Made by a program: the position numbers and the translations under genes. 31,339 nucleotides of DNA, from NCBI GenBank assembly GCA_900550465.1, contig URSC01000022.1, positions 1 through 31,339 of the forward strand. Direction: 5' to 3'. This document shows positions 10,037 through 17,623 of the stretch, piece by piece (the stretch's first letter is position 1; the number at the start of each line of letters is the position of its first letter). The notes beneath the pieces were generated by a model, which had not been told where the DNA came from, ran no database searches, and saw only the letters and a list, made by a program, of their open reading frames with translations. Source of the stretch: an uncultured Alistipes sp. (GTDB lineage Bacteria; Bacteroidota; Bacteroidia; Bacteroidales; UBA932).

Positions 10037-11050
10037 ATGCCGGTACGGAAGCAGATAAAGAAGGTACTGCAGTGGACACTCATGCTGCTGCTGGCCTTCG
10101 TACTGCTGTATTTCGCGTTCCGTGGAGTAAAATGGGCGGACTTCATGGAAGGAGTCCGCAGCTGCGATTTCCGCTGGATAGCCGTATCGATGGCAGCAAG
10201 CATCCTGGCATTCGTCATCAGGGGACTGCGGTGGCGTCTGGTAATGCTGCCCCTCAACCCTTCCATCACCCGCCGCGAGGCATACGACGGAGTGACGGTC
10301 GCCTACCTGACCAATTTTGCCCTGCCCAGGGCCGGAGAACTGGCCCGCTGCGGAGTTATCTCCGCCACCGGCAAGGCATCCTTCGAGTCGGTGCTGGGAA
10401 CGGTGGTGCTGGAGCGGAGCTGGGACATGGTAACCTACCTGATTATCCTGTTCATTGTCCTGCTGGCAGGCGAGAGTTCCTTCAGCCAGTTTGTCTCCGA
10501 TGAGGTATGGGGGCCGGCAGTGGACTCCATGCCCTTCGACATCCTGTGGATCATCGGCGGAGCTGCCGCCGTATGCGTAGCCGCCTGCATCCTGATGTTC
10601 TGCCACAGGAAACGTCTGAGCCGATATAAACTGTTCGCCAAGCTGTTTTCCCTGGCCAAAGGGCTGATCGGAGGCCTGACGGCCGGACTCCGGATGAAGG
10701 GCAAATGGAGATTCCTCCTCTACACCCTCCTGCTGTGGCTCTGCTACTGGATCATGAGCTACTCGACCATCCTGGCCATACCGCAGGTCGCCGGCCTCAA
10801 CTGGGCGGACGCCCTCTTCCTGATGGTCGTCGGCAGCCTCGGTTGGATAGTGCCGGTGCAGGGCGGAATAGGCGCATACCATTTTATATTGTCCCTGGCC
10901 ATGGCCTCGATTTACTCCATACCCCAGACCTCGGGCGTGATTTTTGCAACCATTTCCCATGAGAGCCAGGCCCTGACAATGCTCCTTTGCGGAGCCCTGT
11001 CCCTCGGCTCTATATACCTCAAGAAGCGTAAAACCGAAAAACAGTCCTGA
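10037..11050 (+). CDS. YbhN/AglD-type lysylphosphatidylglycerol synthase-TM (flippase-like) membrane protein
   Basis: A 337-aa polytopic inner-membrane protein with about eight hydrophobic segments (for example residues 12-31, 47-63, 130-145, 170-190, 230-250 and 255-300). It has the family features GLRWRLVMLP near residue 57 and, towards the end, GSLGWIVPVQGGIGAYH followed by a helical region. This fold is the transmembrane part of MprF and stand-alone homologues, thought to move lipids or lipid-linked molecules across the membrane; no substrate can be assigned here. The ATG follows the panD stop with no spacing and the next gene begins two bases after its stop. Its pathway link to pantothenate is unclear. 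Confidence 0.85.
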   Translation: MPVRKQIKKVLQWTLMLLLAFVLLYFAFRGVKWADFMEGVRSCDFRWIAVSMAASILAFVIRGLRWRLVMLPLNPSITRREAYDGVTVAYLTNFALPRAGELARCGVISATGKASFESVLGTVVLERSWDMVTYLIILFIVLLAGESSFSQFVSDEVWGPAVDSMPFDILWIIGGAAAVCVAACILMFCHRKRLSRYKLFAKLFSLAKGLIGGLTAGLRMKGKWRFLLYTLLLWLCYWIMSYSTILAIPQVAGLNWADALFLMVVGSLGWIVPVQGGIGAYHFILSLAMASIYSIPQTSGVIFATISHESQALTMLLCGALSLGSIYLKKRKTEKQS

Positions 11051-11052
11051 TT

Positions 11053-11691
11053 ATGAAACATGTTCTTACAGCCGCAGCTGCTCTTTTGCTGATATCATCC
11101 GCCGCCTTCGCCCAGAAAAACATGGTGAGGGACGTGGATTATTTCCCCCGCAGCGAGATTTATCTCCAGTACGGTACGCCTTCCCTGATGGAACTGACCA
11201 CTATTCTGTCGCCCAACTTCCACGACGAGGTGACCAACGGAGAGACCCGCAACCACAAGTTCTCCGGCATCGCGGCCATAGGCTACAACTTCTTCATCCA
11301 TCCGAGAGTGTCCATAGGCCTGGATTTCGGCTACGGATACGGAAGTTCCGACATGTACATCTCCGATGTGGATGAGTTCGGCCCTGCCGGAGAGCCGGAG
11401 TTCATGTGCAGGGCTGTCGTCATGAACTACTCCTGCCACCTGTCCGGGGCATTCACATACTGGCAGCAGGGCCCCATGGAGTGCTCCGGTGCCCTCTATC
11501 TGGGTGTCAACTATATGGATGAATCGGTAAGGGATGCCGTCAGCGATGAGCTGGAGCCCAACGACCATCTGAATTTCTCGTTCCACATCACCGCCGTCAA
11601 GTTCCGCTACGGGGATATGGTCGGAGGCTTCGCCGAGCTCGGCTTCGGCTACCGCGGGCTGCTCAACGTAGGCCTCTCCATCAAGATCTGA
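11053..11691 (+). CDS. Secreted or outer-membrane beta-barrel-like protein of unknown function
   Basis: A 212-aa protein with a clear signal peptide (KHVLTAAAALLLISSAAFAQ, cleavage near residue 20-21). The mature part is rich in alternating aromatic/glycine stretches such as GIAAIGYNFFIHP, SIGLDFGYGYGSSD and GFAELGFGYRGLLNVGLSI, which look like short beta-barrel strands ending near the C-terminus as in OmpA/OmpW-like porins. I do not recognise a named family. It is the last gene of the panC-panD-flippase operon, and its stop lies ten bases from the stop of the convergent hmuV gene. Confidence 0.75.
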   Translation: MKHVLTAAAALLLISSAAFAQKNMVRDVDYFPRSEIYLQYGTPSLMELTTILSPNFHDEVTNGETRNHKFSGIAAIGYNFFIHPRVSIGLDFGYGYGSSDMYISDVDEFGPAGEPEFMCRAVVMNYSCHLSGAFTYWQQGPMECSGALYLGVNYMDESVRDAVSDELEPNDHLNFSFHITAVKFRYGDMVGGFAELGFGYRGLLNVGLSIKI

Positions 11692-11701
11692 CCTCCTGCC
11701 C

Positions 11702-12028
11702 CTACTCCGGTACGTAGATAATCTCCCCGTTCTCCAGCTCGTAGGCTATGCCCACGCGCTTGCCCCTCTGACCGGACTTGGACTGGTCCTCGGAAGGGGT
11801 GTAGCGGTCGATGTTCTGTCCCTGCTTGACGATGATCTCCATGTCCTCCTTGCCGGGGTTCTTGACCATCGTGAAGTCTTCGGGCGAAAGCATCTCGGTC
11901 ATGTTGTAGCGGGTCACGAGGGCGACCATAAGGGCCACTGCGAAGACCATGGCCACGTCGAAGAGATTGCCCACCACGCTCATCGGGTCGTTCTCCTCGT
12001 CCCCTCCCAGCAGTCTTCTTCTCTTCAT
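11702..12028 (-). CDS. hmuV: HmuV-like DUF2149 protein, ExbD-like
   Basis: A 108-aa single-pass membrane protein, the last gene of the haem operon. ATG 12028 overlaps the hmuU stop in an ATGA arrangement, indicating translational coupling; a longer upstream extension in the same frame is inside hmuU and unlikely. After a basic N-terminus it has one transmembrane segment containing Asp: NLFDVAMVFAVALMVALV, with D24 near the start. This resembles the TM helix of ExbD/TolR, whose membrane Asp carries protons. The rest (about residues 40-108) is periplasmic. The gene order hmuYRSTUV of Porphyromonas gingivalis supports the name. ExbD-like function is inference from the helix and its partner. Confidence 0.8.
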   Translation of the reverse strand: MKRRRLLGGDEENDPMSVVGNLFDVAMVFAVALMVALVTRYNMTEMLSPEDFTMVKNPGKEDMEIIVKQGQNIDRYTPSEDQSKSGQRGKRVGIAYELENGEIIYVPE

Positions 12029-12660
12029 CGCACTTCCTCCCTCGTCCTGGTTTCCACTTCCTGCGCACCGGCGCATCCGTCCAGCACCTCCGACACGAAC
12101 TCCAGCCGGTTCAGGTCGCGGGTGTACCAGCGCTGCTTGACCTGCTGGGTGATGAAGCCTATCGCGGCCGAGAACAGACCCACGACGGTCGTGGCGAAAG
12201 CCACCTGCATGTTGTAAGCCATCGAGCCGATATCGCCGGTGGACAGGCCCACGAGAGCCGGACCCATAGGAATCAGGGTACCCATCAGACCGAGCATAGG
12301 GCCCATCTTCGAGAGGGTCTTGGAGGTGCCCAGGTCCTTATCAGCGGCTATCTCGTAGTCGGAGAGCAGCAGCTGGCGGTGCGCCCGGTCCTTAGTAGTG
12401 TCCAGCATACCGGCCAGGCAGCTAAGCAGAGGGGACTTGGTATTGGCAGGCAGGGAAGCCCTCAACTCCCCGACAGTAGCGGGAGTCAGCGCCTCGACCT
12501 TGGTCATGAAGAGACGGTCCACCTTGCGTATCTGCAGGTACTGTCCGAAGAAATTGCCGATCAGCAGCAGCGACCGGAGGAAAAACAGGATAAGCAGGAC
12601 CACTACCGGTACGAGCAGTCCGTTGGAAATCCAGAAGAGAACATCAGATATGTAGTTCAT
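12025..12660 (-). CDS. hmuU: HmuU-like MotA/TolQ/ExbB proton-channel family protein
   Basis: A 211-aa inner-membrane protein with an N-terminal TM (about 12-32), a cytoplasmic helical region, and two later TMs. The region SKMGPMLGLMGTLIPMGPAL followed by GSMAYNMQVAFATTVVGLF is the TolQ/ExbB core. Such proteins form the pentameric ring that couples proton flow to TonB-type energy transduction. Its gene overlaps hmuV by four bases and follows hmuT by 16 bases. It most likely powers HmuR, but it could also act on HmuS. Confidence 0.85.
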   Translation of the reverse strand: MNYISDVLFWISNGLLVPVVVLLILFFLRSLLLIGNFFGQYLQIRKVDRLFMTKVEALTPATVGELRASLPANTKSPLLSCLAGMLDTTKDRAHRQLLLSDYEIAADKDLGTSKTLSKMGPMLGLMGTLIPMGPALVGLSTGDIGSMAYNMQVAFATTVVGLFSAAIGFITQQVKQRWYTRDLNRLEFVSEVLDGCAGAQEVETRTREEVR

Positions 12661-12676
12661 ACGTTTTTATATTTGA

Positions 12677-13390
12677 TTACTTTTTTAAATTATTGTTCGT
12701 TTTTAAAAATCTCCGGAAAGGCCGGGCCGTCCTCACGAAGGAACCGGCCAGTACTCCGGCGGCAATAAGCCCCAGCACACCGGCAAGGGCCCTCCAGTCT
12801 ACCTCGCTCACCCCCGCCACGGCAGTCTGTCCGTTGACGGTGGCTATCACCGCCACTATCCCGGTCAGGGCGTTGGTCAGGAAGAACATCTCCAGGCGGC
12901 TCTCCTTGTCGGGGAAGAGCAGGCGCATGAGCCAGGCTCCTCCGGCTATGACCGCGAAGACCACGGCCGCGGCACTCCAGGCGACTAAAGGGAAGGATAC
13001 ACCCGGGAAGGCAAATATCAGATAGACCAGGAAACTGAACAGCACCCCGAATATCAGCACCCCCGGGAACCAGCGCAGGATGCGGTAGCCCCAGACGGTG
13101 GAGAACTTCAGTTTCCCGGAGCTGAGCAGATGCACCGACAGCAGGCAGAAGGAGATCTGGAGGATGACCTCGAGAGTAATGACCACCGAGGTGTCGAGCA
13201 TCAGGTCCGGATTGGCCAGCCAGGCCTCGATCTGGGAGCGGGACTGACGCACTGCCACCGGCCACATCAGACCGGTAAAGAGGGCGGCCGCGGCGGCATG
13301 GGCCAGGACCGACCACCACTTGTGCCAAGTCTGCTTCAGCACGAAGTTGAAGCAGACCAGCACCAGGAGTATAACGACTAGACTGTACAT
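12677..13390 (-). CDS. hmuT: HmuT-like polytopic membrane protein
   Basis: A 237-aa protein with about six transmembrane segments (for example residues 1-18, 27-48, 68-93, 108-132, 135-155, 165-182 and 200-220). I see no catalytic motif. Position between hmuS and hmuU (18- and 16-base gaps) matches hmuT of the P. gingivalis haem operon, whose function is not established. Charged and histidine residues on short loops (TWHKWWSVLAH, SVHLLSSGK) might touch haem or a porphyrin, but that is speculation. Confidence 0.75.
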   Translation of the reverse strand: MYSLVVILLVLVCFNFVLKQTWHKWWSVLAHAAAAALFTGLMWPVAVRQSRSQIEAWLANPDLMLDTSVVITLEVILQISFCLLSVHLLSSGKLKFSTVWGYRILRWFPGVLIFGVLFSFLVYLIFAFPGVSFPLVAWSAAAVVFAVIAGGAWLMRLLFPDKESRLEMFFLTNALTGIVAVIATVNGQTAVAGVSEVDWRALAGVLGLIAAGVLAGSFVRTARPFRRFLKTNNNLKK

Positions 13391-13408
13391 AGGCAGAGTC
13401 TTGATGAT

Positions 13409-16400
13409 TTAAATGCCGCTGGACTTCCTGCGGCGGCGTATCAGCAGCCCGCCTCCGATGAACAGGGCGATGATCAGCACCGCCACGGCTATGTTGCTTA
13501 CCAGCGTGGTTTCCTTCTCCGTCTCACTCTGCAGCCGGTCCTTGCGGAGCACCATGCCGTCCGAAGCGTCGCTTACCGAAGCCTCCCGGATCTGTCGGAT
13601 AGCCCCCCGGTACTCTGAGGCGGAGGTCTCGGGCAGGGCGGAGGCAATGTAGTCCTGCAGGGCCGGATTGTCACAGACAAAGCCGGAGCACGAGGGCGCG
13701 AACTCCTCTATCAGGCCGGTGTGCAGCTCCGCGATATCGGCCACCTGCTCCGGCGTTGCGTCCCAGAGACCCTTGCGGACCGACTCGAGCATGACGGCCG
13801 TCACCTCCTCGAGGGCCGCCGGATTGACCTCCCTGAAGTGCTCGTGTACTCCGAGGTCAAATTTATCCTGCACGTACACCTCGTATATCTCGTCCCACAC
13901 CCGGTCATCCACGACCTCCGGCTTCATCACGTTCCAGCCGAAGGTATTGGTGACAGTTTCCGCTATGGCAGCCGCATCTCCCGCTCCGCCGTTGAGTTTC
14001 TCGGCGATGTACGAGGGGTTGAATATCGTCGTGCGGCTCTCCACCCCTATCGCCTCCTTGAGCTCCTGCATCCTCACGCGGTTGCGGTTGCGGTAGTCGC
14101 TCAGATAGGCGTCGGGGTCCTTGCCGGTCACCTCCTTCACGGAAAGATTGAGTCCGCCCATAAACTCGTACACGTGGTCGAGACTGAGGGCGCCCCAGGT
14201 ATTGCTCTGACGGGGCTGCACCACGGCGTCGGTGCGGGAGAGGGCCGCTTCGAAGGCGTACCGGGAGAACTCCTCCCAGCCCTCCTCGCTGCCGTAGTAG
14301 GCTCCCATATTGTTCATGTAGACCTGGGCTATCTCCGAACTGGAGGTCCAGCGGTCGGAGGCGGTCACCATGCCCTGGATGCCGGTGCCGTAGTTGCCGT
14401 TCACCCCGCCGAAGACCCTGTAGGAGGACATCCTGCGGGCATCGGCCGGAGTCACGCCCTTCTCGGTGAGTATCCGCTCGGTCTCGCGGATACCCTCGGC
14501 CACATTGTTTACATACTCCCCGTCCTGAGCCTCGGCGGCCATACGCACAGCCCTGTCTATCAGGAAGAGGCGAGAGGCCGCAATATCCCGGAGCTGGCCG
14601 CTGGTCTGCACCACCACGTCTATCCTCGGACGGCCGAGCTTCTCCGACGGTATCAGGCGGATATCGGTCACGCGGCCGAAGGTGTCGTAGACCGGCTCGA
14701 CTCCCAGCATGTAGAATATCTGGGCTATCGTCGCGCCCTCCGTCTCGATGAACTCGCTGCTCCACAGCGTATAGCTGACCTTGCGGGGCAGGGAGTCGCA
14801 GTGCCGCTGGCGGTAGAGCCGCAGGGTATTCTCGGCCAAGGCTACTCCCTTCTCCCAGGCGCTGCGGGTCGGGGTGGCCTCGGCGTTCACGGCGAAGAGG
14901 TTGCGGCCGGTAGGCAGGGTATTGGGATTGGCCACGGGATCGCCTCCGGGCGAGGGCGAGGTATAGCCGCCGTCCAAGGCGTTGAGCATACTGCCCAGCT
15001 CGGCGGAAGGGCTTTCCATCAGGGCCTTGCGGTAGTTGTACACATTGAGCACGGCCTGTTCCATCTCAGTCACCGCCCGGGCGAAATCCTTCTCCGCCTG
15101 CGTCGGCTGCGCTTTCCGGCCGCCCATCATCCGGCGTCCGACCGCCGACATCATCTCACTCATACCCCGACCGGCAGCCGAATCCTTTTTCAGCTGCTGC
15201 ATCCCGGCCATCTGAGCCATCATCGACATCATGTCGGGCGGGGCCTGCAGCGAAGCGGCCACCTCCCGCGCACGGGCAAGTTCCTCCGGAGTGATACCGG
15301 CTATCGAGCAGAGCTGCCGGTCATCCGCCGGACGGCCCTGGGACAGCAGCCGGGCCACGATCTTCTTTGCCGGAGCCACATACCTGCGGTTGAATACCGA
15401 CAGCTGTTTCTCCACCCCGTCCACGTCCTTGCCGCGGGCCCGGTCGATACCCAACAGGCCGTAGGCCACCGGCTCGGTGCTCATGGCATAGACCGTAGAC
15501 TCGATCTGAGCCGGCAGGTAGGGCTCGCCCATCACGTAGAGCCGGCCCGTCACCTTCTCGGAAGCCAGTTCCTCGGCAAAATTCCCGATGCGCAGGACCT
15601 CCTCCTCAGTGTAGGGCACACCCTTATCCAGAGTATCCAGCCCGAGGTCGGAGGCAATGCCCATCTCTATGGTCAGTTCCTTGATTCTGAGTGCAATGCC
15701 CTCAGCGCGGGAGGCATCCGGCCTCTCTCCGTAGAGAGCATCCTCATAGTGCGAAAGCTCCTCCGAGAGGTCGCGGTACAGCCCCCTGACATTGCTCTCC
15801 ATAAAAGGAGCGGTGAGGTAGGACTGGAGCGTAGCGTAGGCGCGGCGCTTGGCCATCACCCCCTCCCCGACATTGGAAATGGTGTACAGGTAAAAATGCG
15901 GCACGGTGCCCACTAAGCGGTCCGGCCAGTCGTACTGACTCAGGGCCACCTGCTTTTTCGGAGTGAATTCGAGGCTGCCGTGGGTTCCGAAGTGAATCAT
16001 GGCATCGGCCCCGAAGCCGTAGCGGGCGTAAAGATAGGCCGCGATATAGTTGTAGGGCGGAGCGGCGTGCGTGCCGTGCACCATCTGGAAGTCATTCTGA
16101 CCGCCGCCGGCCGCGGGCTGCGGCAGCAGCACCACATTGCCCAGCTCTATCCGGGCCAGGGCCAGACGGCCGTCCCTCGACATATAGGGTCCGGGGAATT
16201 CCCCGTTCAGGGCCTTGACCTCGTCGCGCAGCCTCTGAGGCAGAGCCTCCTGAGCCCAGCGGGCAAATGTCGGAGCGTCCACCCACTCGGGAGCGCCCTC
16301 ATTCATGAAGCGGGAAGCGGCCCCCTCGGCGTAGGATCCGAAGACCGCGCCGCGGCTCTGAATCAGAGCGGCCAAGGCCTCGGGAGAGGACGGCAGCCCC

Positions 16401-17605
16401 TCCACACTGTACCCTGCCGACTGCAGAGTCTTGAGAAAATTGTACAGCGAGGGCACCACCTCCATGCCGGCGGCCGTCAGGGCATTCTGCCCCGCCCCCT
16501 TGTAGTAAAATATGGCTATCCTCTTCTGACTCTCTGGCTTGCGTCTGAGTTCCAGATAGCGGTTGACCGTCTCGGTAAACTCCTGCAGACGCTCCGGAAT
16601 GGCCTTGAGCCGCTGCAGCCCGCCCTCATCCTCGTAGTGCCCGAAGAGCACGTAGGGGCGGATGGCCCCGTCTATTTCGGGAGTCACCACGCTCTGGGAG
16701 AGGAAGCCCCCGGCCATGCCCATCTCATCGGCCTCCCAGTCGGAGACCAGGGAATTGACATTCAGGGGAGCGAAGAGGGGGATGTTGTATTTTTCCAGGA
16801 ACCTGACCATCCCGTCGCCCAGGCGGCCGTGCGCCATGTTGATCACCGCCGAAGGGGCAATGGAGTCGAGCTGCCCGGTGCGGAGCATGGGCATGGTGCT
16901 TCGGATCGGATAGACGACGTTGCCGGTCGCCTCGAGGGATGCTATCAGGTCGGTGGGGTCGCCCATCTGGCCGGTGACGATGATGCGGGGAGCGTCCTCC
17001 TTCCATAGGCCATTGTCCCTGAGCCACTGATTATAGGCCGCGATGGAGCGGAAGCCCTCCTCCTCCCCTCCTCTGCCGTCCAGGGAGGGATGGAAGATAT
17101 TCTCCACCGTGTATTCCTCGGCGGGAGCGGGTTGCGGGGCTGCGATGACCTTGCGGTCTATCCTGCGGCGGATGAAAGCGAGCATGTTGCGGTAGTTCGC
17201 CGGACCGCCGTTGGAGAGGTAAGCCTGAAGCTCCGGGGCGAGGGTGGAGTCCACGGTGTTGATGTCGTTGGCCGGGTTGGTGACCATGGTCGAGAGCACG
17301 GGGAGGCCCCGGTCGGCGGCCTTCTGTATCTGCGCCCGCTGCTCCTCGGTGATTCTCAGCCCCATGCCGTTGATCAGGAGGATGTCGTAGTGTCCGGCCC
17401 TGGAGGCTTCCTCTGGGGTGAGCTCGTAGAGGCGGACCATGCGGCTGTCATTGGCCTTGGAGATCTGGCCGAGGGTGATGACCTGGTAGTTCAGGAAGGC
17501 CACCCGCGTAGGGGCCGCTAAAAACGCCCAGAGTCCCCACAAAATGAGGACTGCCAGGATAGATACCACTATGAATGTTATGAGTTTTGCCGTTTTTTGA
17601 ATCAT
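13409..17605 (-). CDS. hmuS: HmuS, membrane-anchored CobN/ChlH-type chelatase-fold protein
   Basis: A 1398-aa protein of the CobN/magnesium-chelatase H-subunit family. An N-terminal TM (about 8-30) and a C-terminal TM (about 1368-1390, followed by RRRRK) suggest that the body is periplasmic, unlike cytoplasmic CobN. CobN hallmarks are present: IHFGTHGSLEFTPKK at about 536-550, GEGVMAKRRAYA, and LPTGRN at about 893-898. In hmu operons HmuS is thought to handle haem; recent work on Bacteroides describes iron removal from haem (dechelation), which fits the missing ChlI/ChlD-type partners here. A methionine-rich stretch (11 Met in ~45 residues, about 785-830) lies mid-protein. Cobalt chelation for B12 is a less likely alternative because no other cob genes are near. 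Confidence 0.88.
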   Translation of the reverse strand: MIQKTAKLITFIVVSILAVLILWGLWAFLAAPTRVAFLNYQVITLGQISKANDSRMVRLYELTPEEASRAGHYDILLINGMGLRITEEQRAQIQKAADRGLPVLSTMVTNPANDINTVDSTLAPELQAYLSNGGPANYRNMLAFIRRRIDRKVIAAPQPAPAEEYTVENIFHPSLDGRGGEEEGFRSIAAYNQWLRDNGLWKEDAPRIIVTGQMGDPTDLIASLEATGNVVYPIRSTMPMLRTGQLDSIAPSAVINMAHGRLGDGMVRFLEKYNIPLFAPLNVNSLVSDWEADEMGMAGGFLSQSVVTPEIDGAIRPYVLFGHYEDEGGLQRLKAIPERLQEFTETVNRYLELRRKPESQKRIAIFYYKGAGQNALTAAGMEVVPSLYNFLKTLQSAGYSVEGLPSSPEALAALIQSRGAVFGSYAEGAASRFMNEGAPEWVDAPTFARWAQEALPQRLRDEVKALNGEFPGPYMSRDGRLALARIELGNVVLLPQPAAGGGQNDFQMVHGTHAAPPYNYIAAYLYARYGFGADAMIHFGTHGSLEFTPKKQVALSQYDWPDRLVGTVPHFYLYTISNVGEGVMAKRRAYATLQSYLTAPFMESNVRGLYRDLSEELSHYEDALYGERPDASRAEGIALRIKELTIEMGIASDLGLDTLDKGVPYTEEEVLRIGNFAEELASEKVTGRLYVMGEPYLPAQIESTVYAMSTEPVAYGLLGIDRARGKDVDGVEKQLSVFNRRYVAPAKKIVARLLSQGRPADDRQLCSIAGITPEELARAREVAASLQAPPDMMSMMAQMAGMQQLKKDSAAGRGMSEMMSAVGRRMMGGRKAQPTQAEKDFARAVTEMEQAVLNVYNYRKALMESPSAELGSMLNALDGGYTSPSPGGDPVANPNTLPTGRNLFAVNAEATPTRSAWEKGVALAENTLRLYRQRHCDSLPRKVSYTLWSSEFIETEGATIAQIFYMLGVEPVYDTFGRVTDIRLIPSEKLGRPRIDVVVQTSGQLRDIAASRLFLIDRAVRMAAEAQDGEYVNNVAEGIRETERILTEKGVTPADARRMSSYRVFGGVNGNYGTGIQGMVTASDRWTSSSEIAQVYMNNMGAYYGSEEGWEEFSRYAFEAALSRTDAVVQPRQSNTWGALSLDHVYEFMGGLNLSVKEVTGKDPDAYLSDYRNRNRVRMQELKEAIGVESRTTIFNPSYIAEKLNGGAGDAAAIAETVTNTFGWNVMKPEVVDDRVWDEIYEVYVQDKFDLGVHEHFREVNPAALEEVTAVMLESVRKGLWDATPEQVADIAELHTGLIEEFAPSCSGFVCDNPALQDYIASALPETSASEYRGAIRQIREASVSDASDGMVLRKDRLQSETEKETTLVSNIAVAVLIIALFIGGGLLIRRRRKSSGI

Positions 17606-17623
17606 GCTGCGTTTTTATATTTT

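Noticed and set aside
13721..15916. A 731-codon open frame on the plus strand opposite hmuS
   Set aside because: Its sequence has low complexity and no recognisable domain, and hmuS in the other strand has CobN motifs throughout. High GC keeps antisense frames open. The long plus-strand frames at 2163-3473 and 24320-25855 were rejected for the same reason.
17060..17100. Possible palindromic element inserted in hmuS (codons for HPSLDGRGGEEEG)
   Set aside because: The string looks like those made by REP-type insertions, but the FHP part matches a conserved YHP motif of CobN proteins, and no clear palindrome is present.
13409..17605. CobN cobaltochelatase for cobalamin synthesis
   Set aside because: It has TM segments at both ends and sits in an hmuYRSTUV gene order, with no cob genes nearby; HmuS fits better.
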